Of a stretch of 64,000 nt of DNA, positions 24,600 to 35,991 are shown piece by piece; within the stretch, counting starts at the first letter, position 1; each line of letters opens with the position of its first letter. Source of the DNA: Meghimatium bilineatum (Eukaryota > Mollusca > Gastropoda > Stylommatophora > Philomycidae). Where the stretch lies: assembly GCA_034231615.1 (NCBI GenBank), contig CM067309.1, positions 28,909,860 through 28,973,859 of the forward strand. Reading direction: 5' to 3'. The notes beneath the pieces are model-generated. The model made no database searches, had not been told where the DNA came from, and saw nothing but the letters and a program-made list of their open reading frames with translations. The position numbers and the translations under genes were made by a program.

Positions 24600-25140
24600 G
24601 ATGTTTTTACACATTTTAACAATGTTTTCTAAAACATGTAATACGTTGTGGCAAAGTAGTAATAATAGCACTAAAGTAATCCTGTTAAGATCATGTTATT
24701 TCTCACTGGCAACATATGGATGCGAGGCTTTGACTTTAAACAAAACAATATCCAAAGGAATAAATTCATTTGACATGAAGTGCTACAGGAAGATTCTACG
24801 AATATCATGGGCAGAGCATTGAAATATAAGAACATTGAAATTTTAAAATTACTGAAACCCTAATGAAGAGTGAATTCTAAATATCATCATAAGAAGGAAG
24901 CTGCAGTATTTTCGACACTTAAAGCGACATGATGGTATCAACAGACTGATTCTAGAGGGCAGAGTGCCATAGAAAAACGAAGGGGAAGGTCTAGAAGATA
25001 ATGGACCAGTTACATCGATGAATGTAAGCACATGTCTCTGGCCAATGTTAGCCTGCTTGGCCGGCACAGAGAGGCGTTCAGATACTCCACGACCAAGACA
25101 ACGTTCTGGAAAGATCATATCACTTGATATATAATATGCT
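24600..25140 (+). pseudogene. LINE-E 3' part
   Basis: The frame at 24640-24820 reads LWQSSNNSTKVILLRSCYFS, YGCEALTLNKTIS and FDMKCYRKILRIS, the C-terminal thumb of a LINE reverse transcriptase. After frameshifts come RRKLQYFRHLKRHDGINRLI and LEGRVP, then the terminal TTKTTFWKDHIT just before TTGATATATAATATG. The same order is found on the minus strand at 59280-60370. 5'-truncated, with stops. Confidence 0.83.
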
Positions 25141-25344
25141 CTATCACATTCAATATATATATATATTATACGCTGCAGTCTCCCCTGGAACCATAATGCC
25201 CACGCTGCAGTCTCCCCTGAGAGCAATATTCTCCACTGTGAGAGTTACTGGCATAGATTATAAAGTCCGACTCTTCTAGTACACACACACGAAGTTGTGT
25301 TATGTTTAATTGTTCATCTACATTATCACTTGTGTTTATGTGTC

Positions 25345-27485
25345 CTATTATTAAAAAAGACAAGGACAAACAGAAGCCCGAAAGTTATAGACCAATACGT
25401 CTAACGAGTTGTGTCTGCAAGACAATGTAAAGGATGGTCAACAGAAGACTAAAGTGGTACCTAGAGTCAGAGAAGCTATTGGTGCCAGAACAAGCTGGGT
25501 TTAGAGAGTGTAACAGCACAGAAGACCAAATAACATTCCTGTCCCAGATCATAGAAGATGTATTTCAAGAAAAGAATAAAAATAGTTTTCACCCTATGGA
25601 TAGATCTTCAAAAAGTTTTCGACAAGGTTTGGAAAGATGGACTGATAATAAAGCTGCAAAGAAACGGAATTGGGGGCAACATGAGCAAGTGGATCCGTTC
25701 CTTCCTACACAATAGGAAAGCAAGAGTTACCATGGAAGGATACAACAGCAAAAAAGTTATTCTAAAACATGGAGTTCCTCAAGGCTCAGTATTGTCTCCA
25801 ACTCTGTTTCTTGTCTTCATAAACGATATAATTTGTGAATTGCCACAAGGTGTAAGAGCTGCAATGTACGCTGATAACTTGGTGGTGTGGTGTGAAGAAG
25901 AATATCTAAAGATCGCCAACACAAAAATACAAAAAGCAGCAGACAACATAGCAGCATGGGCAGATAAATGGATGGTAATGATAAATGCTGAAAAGTCTTC
26001 AACAACACTCTTCACACTTTCAAATAAGGACAAAGCAGGAGATATACAACTCGGAAATGTACATATCCAAACAGAAGACGTGCCGGTGTACTTGGGAACT
26101 ACGCTAGAGAAGAGACTGACATGGAGGCCTCACATTGAGAAAATAGACGCAAAGGCAAGAAAGAAACGTGCCTTCCTGAGGAAATTGGCAGGAAGGGGGG
26201 GAGCAATGAGGAAACTTTGAAGAAGGTATATACTGGTTCAATTAGACCAGTACTAGAATATGGATCAAAAGCATGGACTTCAGCAGCCAACTCCCATCTA
26301 CAAGCCCTGAAAAAAGTACAAAATCAAGCACTTCGCCTTAACACAGGTGCCATGAGGACCTCTCCCATAAATGAAATGGAGAAAATTACAGGCATCACCC
26401 CCTTATCATACAGGCGAGACACTAAGACCATGGACATGCAGAAAAGTACAAGAGCATGCCAGCGCATCCAATGAAGGCCAAACACAGTGACCTAGCCAGT
26501 GGAAGACTGAAGAGGAGCAGTTTTATACACCGATCCAAAAAACTAATCAGAAAATATAAGGATGAACTACCGAACATAACAAGAGAGATATCACCAACAC
26601 TTTTTCCAGTTCAGAGTCCCAAATCTCACTATCAGAACCACCATAAACAACTACCACACTATGATAGAACTGAATAATCTCCAAAAGAAAACAATAGTAT
26701 GCAACATGATTGAAGATATGTACCCCAGAGAACCATGGATGCAAGTATATACTGACGGATCAGCAACCAGAGCAGTGAAGAATGGAGGTGCTGGCGTGTA
26801 CATACAATATCCAGAAAAAGAAAATGAATCCACATGTTCACAAACTGGAATATTCTGCTCCAACTACTCTGCAGAAGTACAGGCTTTAAACATGACTGCA
26901 GAAATAATTAAAAACACAACAAGCCAATGCCAGCAGGTGGTATTTTTTACTAATGCTATGTCTGTCCTACAAGCCCTTGACAGCGATACGCTGACAGGCC
27001 TGAAGAAAGCCATGCGAGAAGTGAGCATCCAAAGAAGGGTAGTACTACAGTGGATACCATCCCACTGTGGCATACCAGGAAATGTATAGGCAGACAGACT
27101 GGCAAAGGATGGAGCAAGACAGGAACAAAAACGACAAAGAAATCACCTACCAAGAAAAGAAGACCCTCATCAAAGCCATCCGGAAAGTGAACCACCCAAA
27201 GGACAATTACCACTATCACGACAGAGCAGTGCATGTTATTATCTTCCGCATCAGAACAGTACACAGCAGATTAAACAGCCACTTAAATAGGCTAAGATTG
27301 GTCCCATCACCATCGTGTCCTTGTGGGCAGGCAGTACAGACCACTGAACATATCCTGCAAGACTTCAGTACACTAAACCAGTTAAGTGAAGAACACTGGC
27401 CCACAGAGATGGATATCCACAGAAAGATGTTTGGGAGCACTGAGGAGAATTCAAATACAGCAGCATTTATTAGGGAAGCAGGACT
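25345..27485 (+). pseudogene. LINE-G retrotransposon, RT and RNase H
   Basis: Reading starts in RT at SYRPIRLTSCVCKTM, has a stop, then NRRLKWYLESEKLLVPEQAG FRECNSTEDQITFL. A shift near 25580 leads to LWIDLQKVFDKVWKDG (motif A), HGVPQGSVLSPTLFLVF (motif B) and YADN at 25867-25878 (motif C, the last Asp replaced by Asn). A one-base shift at about 26205 continues the thumb (TGSIRPVLEYGSKAW). RNase H starts VYTDGSATRAV (26735) with SAEVQA, FFTNAMS (Asp replaced by Asn) and HCGIPGN, then a stop where NE/KADRLAKDGA is expected. The tail has CPCGQAVQTTEHILQD, a Cys/His cluster normal for the family. The endonuclease is absent. Confidence 0.9.
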
Positions 27486-27640
27486 TTCTTCTTCTTCTTC
27501 TTCAGCGTTCATTCTTAAACTCCCACTGGATTTCTCTTGTAACAGGATAATGATCCTACAAGATTTCCAGTTGAATGTAGTCCAGAGAATGGAAATGCGT
27601 TGTGTTGCCGTTTTATTTGCGCCAATGGCCCAACACATCC
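27485..27640 (-). mobile_element. GAA-tailed 150-bp SINE-like repeat, copy 1
   Basis: Matches the reverse complement of 49246-49405 along its length (roughly 88% by eye). On the minus strand it ends TGAACGCTGAAGAAGAAGAA, the same type of terminus as LINE-G. It is inserted at the end of the LINE-G copy. The antisense peptide LPLDFSCNR...VQRMEMRCVAVLF is open in both copies but runs against the element's polarity. Confidence 0.75.
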
Positions 27641-27699
27641 GTATTTGGTGGTAGGACTTGCTGTGTAGACATGTCAAACTCCGAACGAGAAGAAGGAGA

Positions 27700-27978
27700 T
27701 TATCACTTGTGCATTGACTGTATCACAGCTTACTTGGAGGTAGTCAACGAGTCTGACAATAGTGAGGTAGTCTACTTGTGCATTAGCTGTATCACAGCTT
27801 ACTTAGAGGTAGTCAACGAGTCTGACAATAGTGAGGTAGTCTACTTGTGCATTGGCTGTATCACAGCTTACTTGGAGGTAGTCAACGAGTCTGACAATAG
27901 TGAGGTAGTCTACTTGTGCATTGGCTGTATCACAGCTTACTTGGAGGTAGTCAACGAGTCTGACAATAGTGAGACGAG
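27700..27978. repeat. 69-bp tandem repeat, 4 copies
   Basis: Units start CTTGTGCATTGGCTGTATCA and include TGGAGGTAGTCAACGAGTCT. Spacing is 69 bp (27706, 27775 and on) with one to two substitutions per copy. The 127-residue frame over it encodes a 23-residue repeat (LCIGCITAYLEVVNESDNSE), kept open because 69 is divisible by three. No signal peptide or domain is visible and the start Met lies in the preceding SINE-like repeat, so I do not call a gene. Confidence 0.9.
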
Positions 27979-28550
27979 TGACTGATGAACATACAAATAT
28001 CCCTCCTATGTGAGAAACTACGGTCGTTAGTCTAATTTGGTTTAATCAGAGCTTTGACAATCAAAAGGGATGGAGGTCATACTCAAACCCCACCAATCAA
28101 AGTAAGAACATGCAAGCCCTAAGACTCACGCTCGCGGTTTGAAATCAGCTACATACATTTGTACTTTCGGACTGTTCTGCAAATAAACGCAACTTAATGA
28201 ATAACAAATATATCGTGGACTGGCTCGTAGATAAGGGTGGGGGTAGGGGGTAAAGGTATTCTATTCCTCTACCCCCCTCCCTCATTAACAAATCGGAACA
28301 TGACTTTAAGCACTAGGAACGTGGCCAAAAGGAAATGTCTAAACATTTTTTTCTCAACCTGGGGCCCACTCCCCTCAAGCAGGCAATTTGATTGTTCTGT
28401 GGGAAATTCGATCAAGTTGTGATTATACTTTAATTAGGGAATTATTTAAAATTTGAATATATAACAATATGGATATGTTACATAGAGGAAAGTCAGAATT
28501 TAGAAAGACTTAGGCGGGACATGGTAAACAATACATTGGCGTGTCATGCT
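27979..28550. other. no gene seen
   Basis: Unique sequence. Short frames only. Confidence 0.4.
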
Positions 28551-28551
28551 A

Positions 28552-28815
28552 TTACACGATGTCTGAAAACATGTTTAGGGTTTGAAATCCAATTCTGCAG
28601 TGATTTTGGCGATCTTGAGCTACTGTTGTTACACGAGGTTGGCTAGACAATGGACGGCCATTAGTTGTACCTGTAGCTAGAAATATGTAATTCAGACTCA
28701 CTATAGTGGAATGGTCACAATTAAAATGTCTGGCAGCTTCTCTGGTCACCATAACCACTCATCAGCATACCAACAGTCTGCCATCGCTCTTGTGACAAAG
28801 GTCGAGGCTTCACAA
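28552..28815 (-). pseudogene. Tc1-like transposase N-terminal fragment
   Basis: Minus-strand reading: PLSQERWQTVGMLMSG, a frame change, REAARHFNCDHSTIVSLNYI, then FLATGTTNGRPLSSQPRVTT and VAQDRQNHCRIGFQT. This is the helix-turn-helix and linker of Tc1-family transposases (typical phrase: HSTI-x-RL, TGTT-x-DRPR-x-GRPRVTT). The catalytic DDE domain is absent and no terminal inverted repeat was found. A short relic; the closest subfamily cannot be told. Confidence 0.75.
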
Positions 28816-29039
28816 ACACAACAACACTTCATTTCGATGAAAACAAAAGATGACGTTTTACCCCCTGAAATATACTACTAATGTACGCCAAATTTCAAAT
28901 TGATTCAACTAATAATATTGCCATAATTCTGCAATTTGATGTTTTACATGTGAAGCACGAAAATTGTAAGATAATATGACACGACAATAACGTGAAACAT
29001 TAAATTTAACCCGTACATATTCATGCGGTATGTGCTTTA

Positions 29040-29310
29040 ACATCTCTCACTATTTATCTATTCGCTAAACATGTGGTTGCTTTCAGCGTCAGGGGTAGAA
29101 GTGTTCTCTGGAGGCAGCACTCTTGTGTGTTGAGTATATATGGAGTTTGTCACCTCTTTTATTTCAGTTCTCCTTCGTTTTCGTAGTCGGCATCTAGGTC
29201 TGCCTTCGCTGTATCTGTGCAGCATAGATTGATGTTGTATGCTATCTGATGGTAGTCTGCTGATGTGTGCAAACTATTTGATCTGTTGTCTCTTAATACA
29301 TTTCACGATT
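29040..29310 (-). pseudogene. LINE-D 3' end
   Basis: Minus-strand reading aligns with 11690-11935: ATCAAATAGTTTGCACACAT, CAGCAGACTACCATCAGA, ATACAGCGAAGGCAGACC, and CACTTCTACCCCTGACGCT before the GAATAGATAAATAGTGA tail. Encoded pieces include RYSEGR and KEVTNSIYTQHT. Truncated and shifted. Confidence 0.8.
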
Positions 29311-29454
29311 GGACTTGTGCCAGTTTACTAAAATAACAATTCAAGTATGAAAATGTTTCATGTTTGTGTGAGCTTGTAATGACTGCTGGAATAGAAGTGG
29401 ATGTGCTTGTATTCGTACCAGTTTATACAAATTAAAATGTAGCTTCAATATTTA

Positions 29455-29635
29455 AGGACGTAGCCATCAACCCAGTATATTTAGTGATTTTCTAGGCATT
29501 GTAAATACTTTCAGTAGTTTGTCATTGCTTTCTAAACGAATGCACAATTGCCTGCGGCGGTATTCGAACCCGGTACATTGGTCGTCACATAGTCGCACTA
29601 TACCACACCGCCACAGAGCCGGACTCACCATATCA
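29455..29635 (-). mobile_element. tRNA-derived SINE, best-preserved head
   Basis: Minus strand: GTCCGGCTCTGTGGCGGTGT then GGTATAGTGCG (A-box region), CCGGGTTCGAATACCG (B box, near consensus GGTTCGANNCC), body GCAATTGTGCATTCG and TTTACAATGCCTAGAAAATC, ending GTTGATGGCTACGTCCT. The head folds as a tRNA-like 5' part, as in Pol III-transcribed SINEs. No anticodon arm is preserved well enough to name the parent tRNA. Confidence 0.85.
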
Positions 29636-30734
29636 CTTGTGTACTTCACGGTATGATTAAAAACAATTATTCTTCTGAATTTGCTCTCAAACTCCAACAT
29701 ATTATCAGTATATAGACTAGAGAATATACTTGTTAATTTTTGTGGCATTGTTAATAATTTGACTGCGGTATCTACGCCTTCGACCTCACAATTCCTACGT
29801 CAGCATTACTTTTGTGTCACATTAACCCTCCATGGGCAGCCCAAAACCTAGTCATCCTTAAACATGTCTTCTGTCTTTGGTCACACCACATCTCTAAAAT
29901 TGATGCGATTTTAGTTAAGAATTGCAACGTGAATATTCCAAGCTACTATGAATATGGACCTGTTAAACGACACACAGACAATAGCAACACACACACTGCA
30001 CATGTAGATCAACTCCACGAGAGCCGCAGACATTTTAAGCCAGGTGTTCTCAAACTGACCAAACGTTGAGTGCCGTCCACATGTACTCGTTAGTGCTAAA
30101 GAGTACCATAGAGAGATAGGAAGCACTCGCACGAGGCGAGTACATATCGTAACGAGCACAATAAGGTCCTCCCGCGCACCAGGTTTACAACGCTTGGTAC
30201 ACCACACGATATTTTGGCTCAAAAACATAAGCACTACTAACGTATATCCCTGCGGATATTATCAAGTACTAAGAATGTATATAACAATAACACTATTCAT
30301 GTGTGATCAACAAGACCCAAGGGTACATGACATGTAATCCCGACACAAAAAATGTCAGGGGCTAACCAACAAAAGAGTAAGGTTCAAAACTCTTTTATGA
30401 GATCTCATACAGTTACATTCCTCGTTACACCCTGTGCGTTTCTCAAATGGATTGGTGAATGGGGGGTGGGGGTATACTGGTTTAAGGATCCCTTCCCCGC
30501 CTTTTATAAATATAGACACAGTCTTATAAGCCTACTGCTTGAAACTATAGAACATAGAATGTTGATGGTGATGATGCTGATGGAAAGTGTGTGGGTGAGG
30601 GGTCGGGGGGAAGAGGCATTCTAGTGAGGCAGTATTCAAGGATCGTCACGTTTTGCCAGAAGCAGGTGCCGGTTTCTGGGCTAACTAGTTTATCATTCTT
30701 CTGTCAGTTTTGTTGATCTTTTTGTCTATTGTCT
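29636..30734. other. no gene seen
   Basis: Unique sequence with several short frames lacking recognisable domains. The ATG/GTG-rich stretch near 30550-30610 is simple sequence. Confidence 0.4.
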
Positions 30735-30935
30735 TTCCCCAGGCGGTTTGTAACCGACTCTTTCCGTTAAGCGTAGGGGTGGTTGTAACTCGAGCGTGTG
30801 TTCCAAGGCCAGATGTGTCGCCTCTACTGTGCTATGACCGTGTTTTTTTCAAAATGTCCCTGATGTTTTCTATCCATCTTTATCGTGGTCTTCATCTGGC
30901 TTCGTATCCTGGTCTCATTTGGTTATATTTTTGTA
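30735..30935 (-). pseudogene. LINE-F 3' end, copy 1
   Basis: Minus-strand pieces RWIENIRDILKK, THLALE-like and LRLTER correspond to the better copy at 49060-49235 (PRKQWIENIMITLKKHG, AIHLALERQLKLPPLRL). Shared plus-strand DNA includes CCGTTAAGCGTAGGGGTGG and ATGATGTTTTCTATCCA. No intact frame. Confidence 0.7.
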
Positions 30936-31073
30936 CGGGCAATTTGTCGCGATGCATTCTCATAATTTTACAAAACTACTTGATCTGCTGCCTTTCTGTG
31001 CATTATGTGCAACGTGTTTTACCTATTATTTTCCTGATGTATTCATTTCACAACCTATCAAGCCATATTTGAT

Positions 31074-31215
31074 ACACATGACATTTCTAGGATCCATCTG
31101 TAGTGATGGTAAATCTGACAATCCCGGTATCATAAGAAGTCTGTCACAGAAGAACAAAGATGTAATGTCCGCAGGCGTGCATTCTTCGTCATTCATTCGG
31201 ATTATTTTATAGAAG
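31074..31215 (+). pseudogene. LINE RT C-terminal scrap (LINE-C-like)
   Basis: The frame reads MTFLGSICSDGKSDNPGIIR and then MSAGVH. LINE-C at 42830-43110 has FKYLGSSICSDGKCKAEVKI and later ISAGVN. The match is short but ordered. It lies between two minus-strand LINE ends. Confidence 0.6.
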
Positions 31216-31267
31216 TGAGAACAAAGAAATGAATTAAACAATGCGTATTTAACAAAATGAAATACAA

Positions 31268-31460
31268 CGTGAAACATTAACTATCGTCATCACGTGACAT
31301 ATTCTTTCCAGATCGTTGTCTTTGCAATGATGTCCTAAACCCGACTCTATCCTGTACCAATCTGCCAGAATCCTCCAATGATATCTTCATACATTCTTTA
31401 ATATCATCTGTCCATCTCCGTCTATGTCTACCTCTTCCACTACTTCACTGAGTTTTGCCA
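31268..31460 (-). pseudogene. LINE-E-like 3' end
   Basis: Minus strand: GRGRHRRRWTDDIKECMKIS, LEDSGRLVQDRVGFRTSLQR, QRSGKNMS then RDDDS. The last DNA (AGACAACGATCTGGAAAGAA TATGTCACGTGATG) aligns with LINE-E at 25095-25130 and 59290. Only the final ~60 codons survive, but they form one open frame. Confidence 0.72.
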
Positions 31461-31974
31461 TCTAATAGCTATAAAGACGATTATTTCCACTGGAATAGAA
31501 GCCTCACTTAATAGTTGCATCCTTTACTAGATGTATATTACTGCGGGATGCTAGGTCTGGTGGGCACGTTAGCAACGCAGTTTCTATAATATAAATATAA
31601 CTAGAAAATAACTAGAAAAAAAATCGCCTTCTTTTTTGGTGATTCTCTTAAAAATAAATTTCAAAAAACGGAGGAATCCGTGTTTATTTTACCACACCAA
31701 TCTTACTTATGTCGTGTCTACGACCCTGTCCATTTTATCCCTCTAATCTCACTGATGTCCTATCTACGATCATGGGTCTCTTTTACCCTTCTAACCTTAC
31801 TGATATCAGATATCCTGTCAACGATTCTGTCCATTTTAGCTGACAGCTTTTCACTGTCTTACATTCCATCGTTACAAATTCACGTTATACCGACTTACAT
31901 TACTTTAACTTTTCTCATCTAGTTCTTTTTCATTCTATATGAACATTACTTTCTGTCACTTGTCTTCTCTCAAT
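31461..31974. repeat. degenerate ~58-bp repeats, no gene
   Basis: From about 31700 to 31860 three poor copies of a unit with TACGATTCTGTCCATTTTA and CTCACTGATGTCCTATC lead toward the ordered 58-bp array. The rest is unique. The 80-residue frame is a by-product. Confidence 0.5.
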
Positions 31975-32425
31975 AGTAATCTGTCACGCATTCTCTCTCT
32001 ACTCTAAACAGTACTCTCTGCTACATATTCTCTCAACAATACACAGTGTCACCCATTCTCTCTAAACAGTACTCTCTGTTACCTATTCTCTCAACAATAC
32101 ACGGTGTCACCCATTCTCTCTAAACAGTACTCTCTGCTACCTATTCTCTCAACAATACACAGTGTCACCCATTCTCTCTAAACAGTACTCTCTGTTACCT
32201 ATTCTATCAACAATACACGGTGTCACCCATTCTCTCTAAACAGTACTCTCTGCTACATATTCTCTCAACAATACACAGTGTCACCCATTCTCTCTAAACA
32301 GTACTCTCTGCTACCTATTCTCTCAACAATACACAGTGTCACCCATTCTCTCTAAACAGTACTCTCTGCTACCTATTCTCTCAACAATACACAGTGTCAC
32401 CCATTCTCTCTAAACAGTACTGTTT
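31975..32425. repeat. 58-bp tandem repeat, about 7.5 copies
   Basis: The unit contains ACCCATTCTCTCTAAACAGT and CTACCTATTCTCTCAACAAT. Spacing is 58 bp (32051 to 32109). The two halves both carry ACC-x-ATTCTCTC, so the unit is a doubled ~29-bp motif related to the 27-bp array that follows. Confidence 0.93.
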
Positions 32426-32519
32426 GATGTTAAGTTTTTCTCAAATGTACTATCTCTGCCCATTCTGGTAACATTGCCATTGGTGCCTACTTTCTATACA
32501 GATAATACATCTCTATATG

Positions 32520-33155
32520 TTATTTGTACCCATTCTCTCAAAAATTACTACCTGTACCCATTCTCTCAAAATTACTACATGTAAACATTCTCTCAAAATT
32601 ACTATCTGTACACATTCTCTCAAAATTATTATCTGTACACATTCTCTCAAAATTACTATCTGTACACATTCTCTCAAAATTACTACCTGTACACAATCTC
32701 TCAAAATTACTATCTGTACACATTCTCTCAAAATTACTATCTGTACACATTCTCTCAAAATTACTATCTGTACACATTCTCTCAAAATTACTACCTGTAC
32801 CCATTCTCTCAAAATTACTATCTGTACACATTCTCTCAAAATTACTATCTGTACACATTCTCTCAAAATTACTATCTGTACACATTCTCTCAAAATTACT
32901 ATCTGTACCCATTCTCTAAAAATTACAATCTGTACACATTCTCTCAAAATTACTATCTGTACACATTCTCTCAAAATTACTATCTGTACACATTCTCTCA
33001 AAATTACTATCTGTACACATTCCCTCAAAATTACTATATCTACACAATCTTTCAAAAGTACTATCTGTACAGATTCTCTCAAAATTAATATCTGTACCCA
33101 TTCTCTCAAAATTACTATCTGTACCCATTCTCTCAAAATTACTATATATACCCAT
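32520..33155. repeat. 27-bp tandem repeat, about 23 copies
   Basis: The unit is TCTGTACACATTCTCTCAAA plus ATTACTA. Being divisible by three, it opens frames on both strands (LKITICTHS and ILRECVQIV), which are not genes. Copies at the right end (33040-33155) are the most diverged. Confidence 0.95.
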
Positions 33156-33714
33156 TTAACACATATTTACTCGACTTAACACATTCACGTCTATTCTCCC
33201 TCTCACTAACTTATATAATGTACCCACACTCCTCCCTCTGTTATTCATCAAATTACTAGATCGAAACTTTACAGACATTTCTACTAGTACATTGAACTTA
33301 GTACGGCATAGGGACACTTGCGGACATAGCCCTAATGAAATGATTCCCAAATGTGCATCGTGAAGAAGTACTGGTTAATGTGGTGATAATTCGAGTTCCT
33401 GGTCTCCCTACGGGGTTCAGTAATTTATCAGAGTTTCATTTCCTGGAAGTCCTTACGCTGAATACAAATGGCATTCAATTTTTTTTTAATATCGCCCCTC
33501 TATTTTCATATTAATCTTCGTAGCAAGTAAGTAACGTCCTTCTAGTGAGTGAAAGCGAGCCCTGGACAATCAGGATGATAGTAAGGAACTATGTAGAAAT
33601 CTAACAGAAACATATATAATAGAACAGTGTGAACAACTTCCATAGTTTGGTTTGCACTGGAAGCCGTTGGTGATTGGAAACTGTTTGTATCTAACCTGGA
33701 AATGTGTCTTATCA
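33156..33714. other. no gene seen
   Basis: Unique sequence between two arrays. Short frames only. Confidence 0.4.
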
Positions 33715-33885
33715 TCACATCAACACACATAGCACATATAGTGAGAACATATCAACACACATAGCACATATAGTGAGAACATATCAACACACATAGCACA
33801 TATAGTGAGAACATATCAACACACATAGCACATATAGTGAGAACATATCAACACACATAGCACATAGAGTGATAGCTTATCAACA
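33715..33885. repeat. 32-bp tandem repeat, 5 copies
   Basis: The unit is CAACACACATAGCACATATA plus GTGAGAACATAT. Spacing is 32 bp (33721 to 33753). The last copies are altered. Confidence 0.93.
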
Positions 33886-34088
33886 CACAGAGAGCGAGAA
33901 ATTCAGTTAATCACGAATACCCAATGACCAGGTGGACACAGACAACAGGTTGAACGATGTCCAATCAGCGAATATCTTTTATAAAAGTAACTCCAAAAAA
34001 GCTGTGTTTATTTTTAACAGTATAGACGAACTACTAATAATTTTTATACATATTCTTCTTCTTCTTCTTTCGTTCACTTGAAACATGT

Positions 34089-34912
34089 CTATATCTGTAA
34101 TTCTGTCACCTTAATAAAACTCACTGTCTTTTGTAGTTCATTCAGTGTCCCATAGAGTTTTGATTCCAGTGTTGTTTCCTCTGGCCAAAATGTATGCCTC
34201 AGCATTTCATACTCAGAACACTCTTGAAGTATATTTTTGGCACTCTGTGCTGCCTGTCCACATGTACACATCGCCGTGTTGCCAATCTTGAACTTTGTAT
34301 ACATGTGACTGTGGAGTCGGTTGTGTCTTGTTCTGAGACGTAGAATTATAACTTGTTCTGATCTGTTCATAATGTGATAGTCATTTTGTGTTGGTATTTG
34401 TGGCTTTCTTATTGACTTGATCATCTGTTTTTTTTCTGATGGTAGGTGATTGGTATATCTAGTTGGTCTTCGGCAGCACCTTCCTTAGCCAGTTGGTCTG
34501 CTTTTTCATTTCCTGGTATTCCACAGTGAGAGGGTATCCACTGCATGGTTACCCTATACTGGTACGACAATTCGCTAAGTTGTTTTTTCAAGTATGTTAG
34601 TTTTCCATATTGGAGAGCTTGAAGCACTGACCTTGCATCTGTCATGAATACCACAGGCTGTAGGCCAGAGTTGGAGTTCAGCAGTTTTTTAGCTGCCACA
34701 CTAATTGCCTGGATTTCTGCATCATAATTATTGTAGAATTTTCCTGTCGGTGTTCTGATTGTATCTCTAGGCTTGTGTGGATATTCTATATATACACCTG
34801 CACCTCCATTCCTCACAGAATTCTGTGCTGACCCATCTGTGTATACTCTGACCCATATAGCTTGTGGATATTCCTCATCCAGGAAACTGAGGGTGGCTGT
34901 CCTTCGCTGCAC
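34089..34912 (-). pseudogene. LINE-G RNase H domain and terminal Cys/His cluster
   Basis: The frame 34912-34421 holds an RNase HI domain with all four acidic positions: VYTDGS, YDAEIQ, FMTDARS and GNEKADQLA. It hydrolyses the RNA strand of RNA/DNA hybrids during retrotransposition. The frame ends at 34421. The next one (34424-34089) has ILRLRTRHNRLHSHMY and MCTCGQAAQSAKNILQEC, the family's Cys/His cluster with the usual His replaced by Asn. The 163-residue frame is the longest uninterrupted piece of this copy. An upstream stop near 34928 cuts it from RT. Confidence 0.85.
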
Positions 34913-35991
34913 ACTGTTCTGTTCGTCCTAGTTTAGTATTCCTTTCACATGGGTCTGAATGTATATTGACATGCCATGCCTTTCACTCCACGGGGTTTGT
35001 TCTGGTACAGACCTTAAGGGGCTGTCAACTTCAGGTAGGTCTGTAAGTTGTCTACGGAGTCGTTTAGCTTGATGGATAAAGCTGTTTCTTTTCAGTCGCC
35101 CCATTGCTAGATTTTGGAATCTTTCCTTCATTGGATGACTTGGCATACACTTAAATGTTTCTGCTTGAATTAGTATTTGTGCGTCTCTGCGTTCGCCAAG
35201 TGTTTGCATGCTACCCATTTTCTGCATCTCTGCTATGGGTGTTGATTTCATTGCTCCCAACATTATTCTAAGTGCCTGGTTTTGCAATTTATCTAGATCT
35301 TGTAAAGTGGTGTTTGATGCAGGACACCACGCAGCTGAACCATATTCCAGGTGTGGTCTTATGCCTTGCTGGTAAACTTTACTGAGTATATTTCCACTGG
35401 TTCCCCATATCGTTCAACTTAGTTTTCTCAGGATAGCTAACTTCCTCCTGGCTTTTGTTGTTGCTTTGTTTATGTGCTGCTTCCATGTCAGCTTATCATC
35501 AAAAGTAACTCCGAGGTATGTTGGTTGTTTGTCTTCTTTCAAGAGCTCTCCATCTATCTTGATATGACCAGCTTTTTGTTTTGGTGAGATGATAAAGAGT
35601 GTAGTGCTGCACTTATCTGTATTAATGCTGACACACCATCTATTTGCCCATAAGGTTAGTGCTTTAGTAAGGATAGCTCATTGTATTTGTTTAGTGGCCA
35701 CTGTTGCATGTTCTTCCGTGCACCAGATCACCAGGTCGCCAGCATACATTGCCACTTTGATCCCGTGTGGTAGTTCAGCAACTAGGTCATTGGTGTAAAC
35801 CAAGAAAAGTGTGGGTGACAGGACTCCTCCCTGGGGGACTCATGACGCAGTAGAACTTTCTTGCTCTTACGACCATCTAATTCTACACTGGCTCTTCTAT
35901 TATGCAGGTATACTTTTACCCATTTGTACATTCTTGAGCTAACCCTGCAATTTCGCAATTTCTTTAGGAGCCCTTCTTTGTTATGGTGATA

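Noticed and set aside
27484-27650. Conserved 50-residue peptide also at 49238-49450
   Set aside because: The peptide is shared because both loci carry the same 150-bp repeat, and it runs antisense to the repeat's GAA tail. Two copies alone do not show coding constraint.
25434-27654. Functional LINE-G protein
   Set aside because: YADN at the RT active site, Asn for Asp in RNase H, stops and at least two frameshifts.
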